Source: Pseudomonadota bacterium
Lineage (GTDB): Bacteria; Pseudomonadota; Alphaproteobacteria; Rhizobiales; Rhizobiaceae
DNA length: 7,751 nt
Direction of reading: 5' to 3'
NCBI GenBank assembly: GCA_023416545.1
Contig: JAEZHO010000146.1
Location: forward strand, 1 to 7,751
A model generated the notes under the pieces. It did not search any database. It was not told where the DNA came from and saw only the letters and a list, made by a program, of their open reading frames with translations. Numbering within the stretch: the stretch's first letter is position 1; each line of letters starts with the position of its first letter. Shown here piece after piece: positions 6,048 through 7,751 of this stretch. The position numbers and the translations under genes were made by a program.

Positions 6048-7453
6048 CCCCCCTTACCTGCGTGGAGGGCGGGAGCGGCGAAGGCGAACATGGCGATCCC
6101 GAGCGTCCGGCGAAGGGCGAGGTGGAGCAGGATCGCCTCCAGCACCATGGCGCCGGCGGTCGCGGTTGCCGCGCCGCTCAGGCCGAAACGGGGAATGAGC
6201 GCGATGTTCATGACGATGTTTGCGGCGAGGACGACGGCGTAGAGAAGCACGCAGAGGTTCTGCCGGCCGGCCATGCTGAGCAGCACTTCCACGGGGCCGA
6301 CCAGGGACTTGGCGAGGATGCCCGCAAAGAGGATCGGCAGCAGCCAGTAGCCCGCCGTGAAGGCCGGGCCGAAGAGCGAAAGCAGATGCTCGCCGACCAG
6401 CAGGGTGGCCGCGCCGAGGAAGAGCGCGGGCCAGAAACTCCAGCGTGACGTCCGACCCGCGAACGCCGCCAGTTCCTCCGTCTCGCCCCTCGCGAGCATG
6501 GCCGAAAAGCTCGGGCCCGCGGCCGCCTTGACGGCGAAGGCCACGAACTGGACGAGCACGATCGTCTTCGTTGCCGCGAAATAGACGGCGACCTGGTCGG
6601 GCGGCAGGTAGAGGCCGACCACCACCACGTCCGCATTGGTCAGCAGGAAGCCGATTCCATCGACCAGGAAGATCGGCAGCGAATAGCCGAGCCATGCTCC
6701 GGCGTCGAGGCGAAGCGGTCCGGGGCCAAGCGCCCGCCGCAACCGGCGGCGCAGGCGCAGGAACTGCATCAGTGTCGTGAGATAGGTGGCGGCAAGGGCG
6801 GCCCCCATCGCCGTCACGGCCGTGTCGGGCGCGCCGAACCGGACGGCGCCGACCATGAAGATGAGGATCAGCGTCGGGCGGACGAGGAAGGTCGGCGTCA
6901 GCGCCGTCACCGTCCAGCCGCTGGCGCGCGCGGTCCCGTCGAGGACGTCGCCGAGCGCGATCATCGGCAGCGTGAAGAGGGCGAGGAACAGCGGCGCCAG
7001 CCAATAGTCCTCGAGCGAGCCTTCGAACAGGCGCAGGAAGAGGAAGCCGAGCACGGCCAGGAGGCTTGCCGAAAGCACCGCGAAGACGCGGGCTGTGACG
7101 TGGAGGCCGCGTGCGGCGGCGAGGTCGCCATCGGCCTGGTGCTGCGGCAGGAAGCGGATCACCGAGGCATGGAAGCCGAGGCAGGAGAGATTTCCGGCCA
7201 GCACGACGATCACCCAGACGAAGGCAAAGATGCCGTATTCGAACTCGCCCATCAGGCGGGCGAGGACGATCTGCGAACCGAAGGCGATGGCGGCGCTGAA
7301 GACGCGGATCGCAAACGCGAGGAGGGCCTGCCGCTGGGCGCGGGCCGTCTCGTCATCCAGGTCGTTCGCCTCGGTCACCCAGTCGAGCACGGGCCTCAGC
7401 CTGGAACGCAGGCCGTCGGGCAGATATCTCTCAGCTGTCTCGAGAACCGCCAT
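6044..7453 (-). CDS. Wzx-type polysaccharide/lipopolysaccharide flippase (MOP superfamily)
   Basis: This multi-pass inner-membrane protein is expected to flip a lipid-linked oligosaccharide from the cytoplasmic to the periplasmic face. The 469 residues have a charged cytoplasmic N-terminus (about 1-40) followed by about 12 hydrophobic segments, for example 43-66, 74-93, 120-140, 151-170, 190-206, 211-232, 256-281, 298-313, 341-360, 368-385, 398-420 and 428-446. The arginine-rich stretch 233-240 separates the two bundles. Short polar turns, conserved glycines and the C-terminal NIVMNIALIPRFGLSGAA (412-429) are typical of RfbX/Wzx proteins. The ATG at 7453 is chosen; a GTG at 7462 in the same frame is equally possible, with an in-frame TAG two codons before it. 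It is the first gene of a two-gene operon with the acetyltransferase. No glycosyltransferase or polymerase is nearby, so the substrate is unknown. Confidence 0.85.
   Translation of the reverse strand: MAVLETAERYLPDGLRSRLRPVLDWVTEANDLDDETARAQRQALLAFAIRVFSAAIAFGSQIVLARLMGEFEYGIFAFVWVIVVLAGNLSCLGFHASVIRFLPQHQADGDLAAARGLHVTARVFAVLSASLLAVLGFLFLRLFEGSLEDYWLAPLFLALFTLPMIALGDVLDGTARASGWTVTALTPTFLVRPTLILIFMVGAVRFGAPDTAVTAMGAALAATYLTTLMQFLRLRRRLRRALGPGPLRLDAGAWLGYSLPIFLVDGIGFLLTNADVVVVGLYLPPDQVAVYFAATKTIVLVQFVAFAVKAAAGPSFSAMLARGETEELAAFAGRTSRWSFWPALFLGAATLLVGEHLLSLFGPAFTAGYWLLPILFAGILAKSLVGPVEVLLSMAGRQNLCVLLYAVVLAANIVMNIALIPRFGLSGAATATAGAMVLEAILLHLALRRTLGIAMFAFAAPALHAGKGG
6048..6055 (-). promoter_or_regulatory. 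Ribosome binding site of the acetyltransferase inside the flippase gene
   Basis: AAGGGGGG on the minus strand lies in the last codons of the flippase gene and runs directly into the ATGA overlap. It fits initiation at 6047 with short spacing or at 6041 with about seven bases, and is consistent with coupled translation. Confidence 0.5.
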
Positions 7454-7482
7454 GATCGGCACGCACTACTCACATCAACTCA

Positions 7483-7534
7483 ATACCGGTATCCCACTCT
7501 TGCCACCGCAGGGTTAACAATCCTTTGGAAAGGG
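7483..7534. promoter_or_regulatory. Two operator-like inverted repeats upstream of the flippase operon
   Basis: A perfect 10-bp palindrome ATACCGGTAT (7483-7492) and an interrupted repeat CCTTT-GG-AAAGG (7523-7534) lie in the 133-base gap between secA and the flippase gene. Their centres are about 41 bp apart, close to four helical turns, so a dimeric regulator could bind both on one DNA face. No convincing promoter hexamers were found between them, and the regulator is unknown. Either repeat could be chance. Confidence 0.25.
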
Positions 7535-7547
7535 GTGCCGGAAACGA

Positions 7548-7572
7548 AAAATGCCGCCCGGAGGCGGCATTT
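7548..7572 (-). terminator. Rho-independent terminator of secA
   Basis: On the minus strand AAATGCCGCC (7550-7559) and GGCGGCATTT (7563-7572) form a perfect 10-bp stem with a 3-base loop, read in the direction of secA. The descending arm runs into five consecutive T residues (7552-7548). It lies 24 bases after the secA stop codon. The plus-strand reading has only three T residues, so it works mainly for secA. Confidence 0.88.
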
Positions 7573-7595
7573 CGATAGGCTATCCTGCGCCCGGC

Positions 7596-7751
7596 TCAGG
7601 CCTGTTCGAAGGCGCCGTGGCAGTGCTTGTACTTTTTCCCGGAGCCGCAGGGGCATGCCTCGTTGCGGCCGACCTTGCCCCAGGTCTGGGGATCGGCCGG
7701 ATCGCGGTCCTCGGGCGCCGTCTGCAGGCCGGAATTGTCGGCATCGGCAAA
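7596..7751 (-). CDS. secA: SecA preprotein translocase ATPase, C-terminal end only
   Basis: SecA is the ATPase that drives preproteins through the SecYEG channel. Only the last 51 codons are inside the window. They show the acidic, poorly ordered linker (DADNSGLQTAPEDRDPADP) and then the SEC-C zinc tail GKVGRNEACPCGSGKKYKHCHGAF. Its zinc ligands are C33, C35, C44 and H45 of the visible fragment, in the CxCx8CH pattern. This tail binds SecB and lipids in Proteobacteria. SEC-C motifs also occur on other proteins, but the linker plus a tail ending six residues after the CH pair is characteristic of alphaproteobacterial SecA. A strong intrinsic terminator follows, so the flippase operon downstream is a separate transcript. 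Confidence 0.92.
   Translation of the reverse strand, partial: FADADNSGLQTAPEDRDPADPQTWGKVGRNEACPCGSGKKYKHCHGAFEQA

Noticed and set aside
7490..7510. Sigma-54 promoter before the flippase gene (TGGCA followed by GGAT on the minus strand)
   Set aside because: The essential GC at -12 is absent at the required 10-base distance from the GG.
7515..7529. CtrA-like binding site (TTAA-N7-TTGG on the plus strand)
   Set aside because: Only the first half-site matches; the second deviates at two of four bases, which is not distinguishable from chance.

Overview
The window reads as ordinary chromosomal housekeeping DNA from a GC-rich alphaproteobacterium, most likely Rhizobiales/Rhizobiaceae. Support for this is the strong G/C bias at third codon positions, a zinc-ligand-free glutamyl-Q tRNA(Asp) synthetase, the alphaproteobacterial HNH protein with a tyrosine/tryptophan-rich N-terminus, and a SecA C-terminus ending in a zinc-binding SEC-C tail. 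The genus assignment is inference. I found no CRISPR array, insertion sequence, phage gene, toxin-antitoxin pair or recognisable defence island.

Layout, left to right. A 5'-complete, 3'-truncated gluQ (minus, 1-824) diverges across 34 bases from a compact AlkA-like 3-methyladenine DNA glycosylase (plus, 859-1503). Next is an HNH endonuclease-fold protein (plus, 1596-2153), which starts with TTG behind a strong ribosome binding site. It converges with dsbB (minus, 2160-2687). Upstream of dsbB on the same strand is a complete tRNA-Leu(CAA) gene with encoded CCA (minus, 2836-2920). An AMP-forming acyl-CoA synthetase (plus, 3117-4754) converges, three bases apart, with a two-gene minus-strand operon. 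That operon comprises a Wzx-type polysaccharide flippase (6044-7453) and a CelD/BcsL-type GNAT acetyltransferase (4758-6047), joined by an ATGA overlap. The window ends in the last 51 codons of secA (minus, 7596-7751), followed by a clear intrinsic terminator.

How the genes relate. Most are independent functions: tRNA wobble-base modification, alkylation repair, disulfide formation, fatty- or carboxylic-acid activation and protein export. The only convincing functional unit is the flippase plus acetyltransferase pair, which probably exports and decorates a cell-surface or secreted polysaccharide whose glycosyltransferases are not in this window. No gene-free stretch exceeds 300 bases; the longest is 2921-3116.

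The points most worth a second look are small. One is a bulged 13-bp hairpin carrying the stop codons of two convergent genes in its two arms. Others are two inverted repeats about 41 bp apart upstream of the flippase, competing hairpins between tRNA-Leu and dsbB, and the orphan flippase/acetyltransferase pair. I did not find an obviously new biological system.
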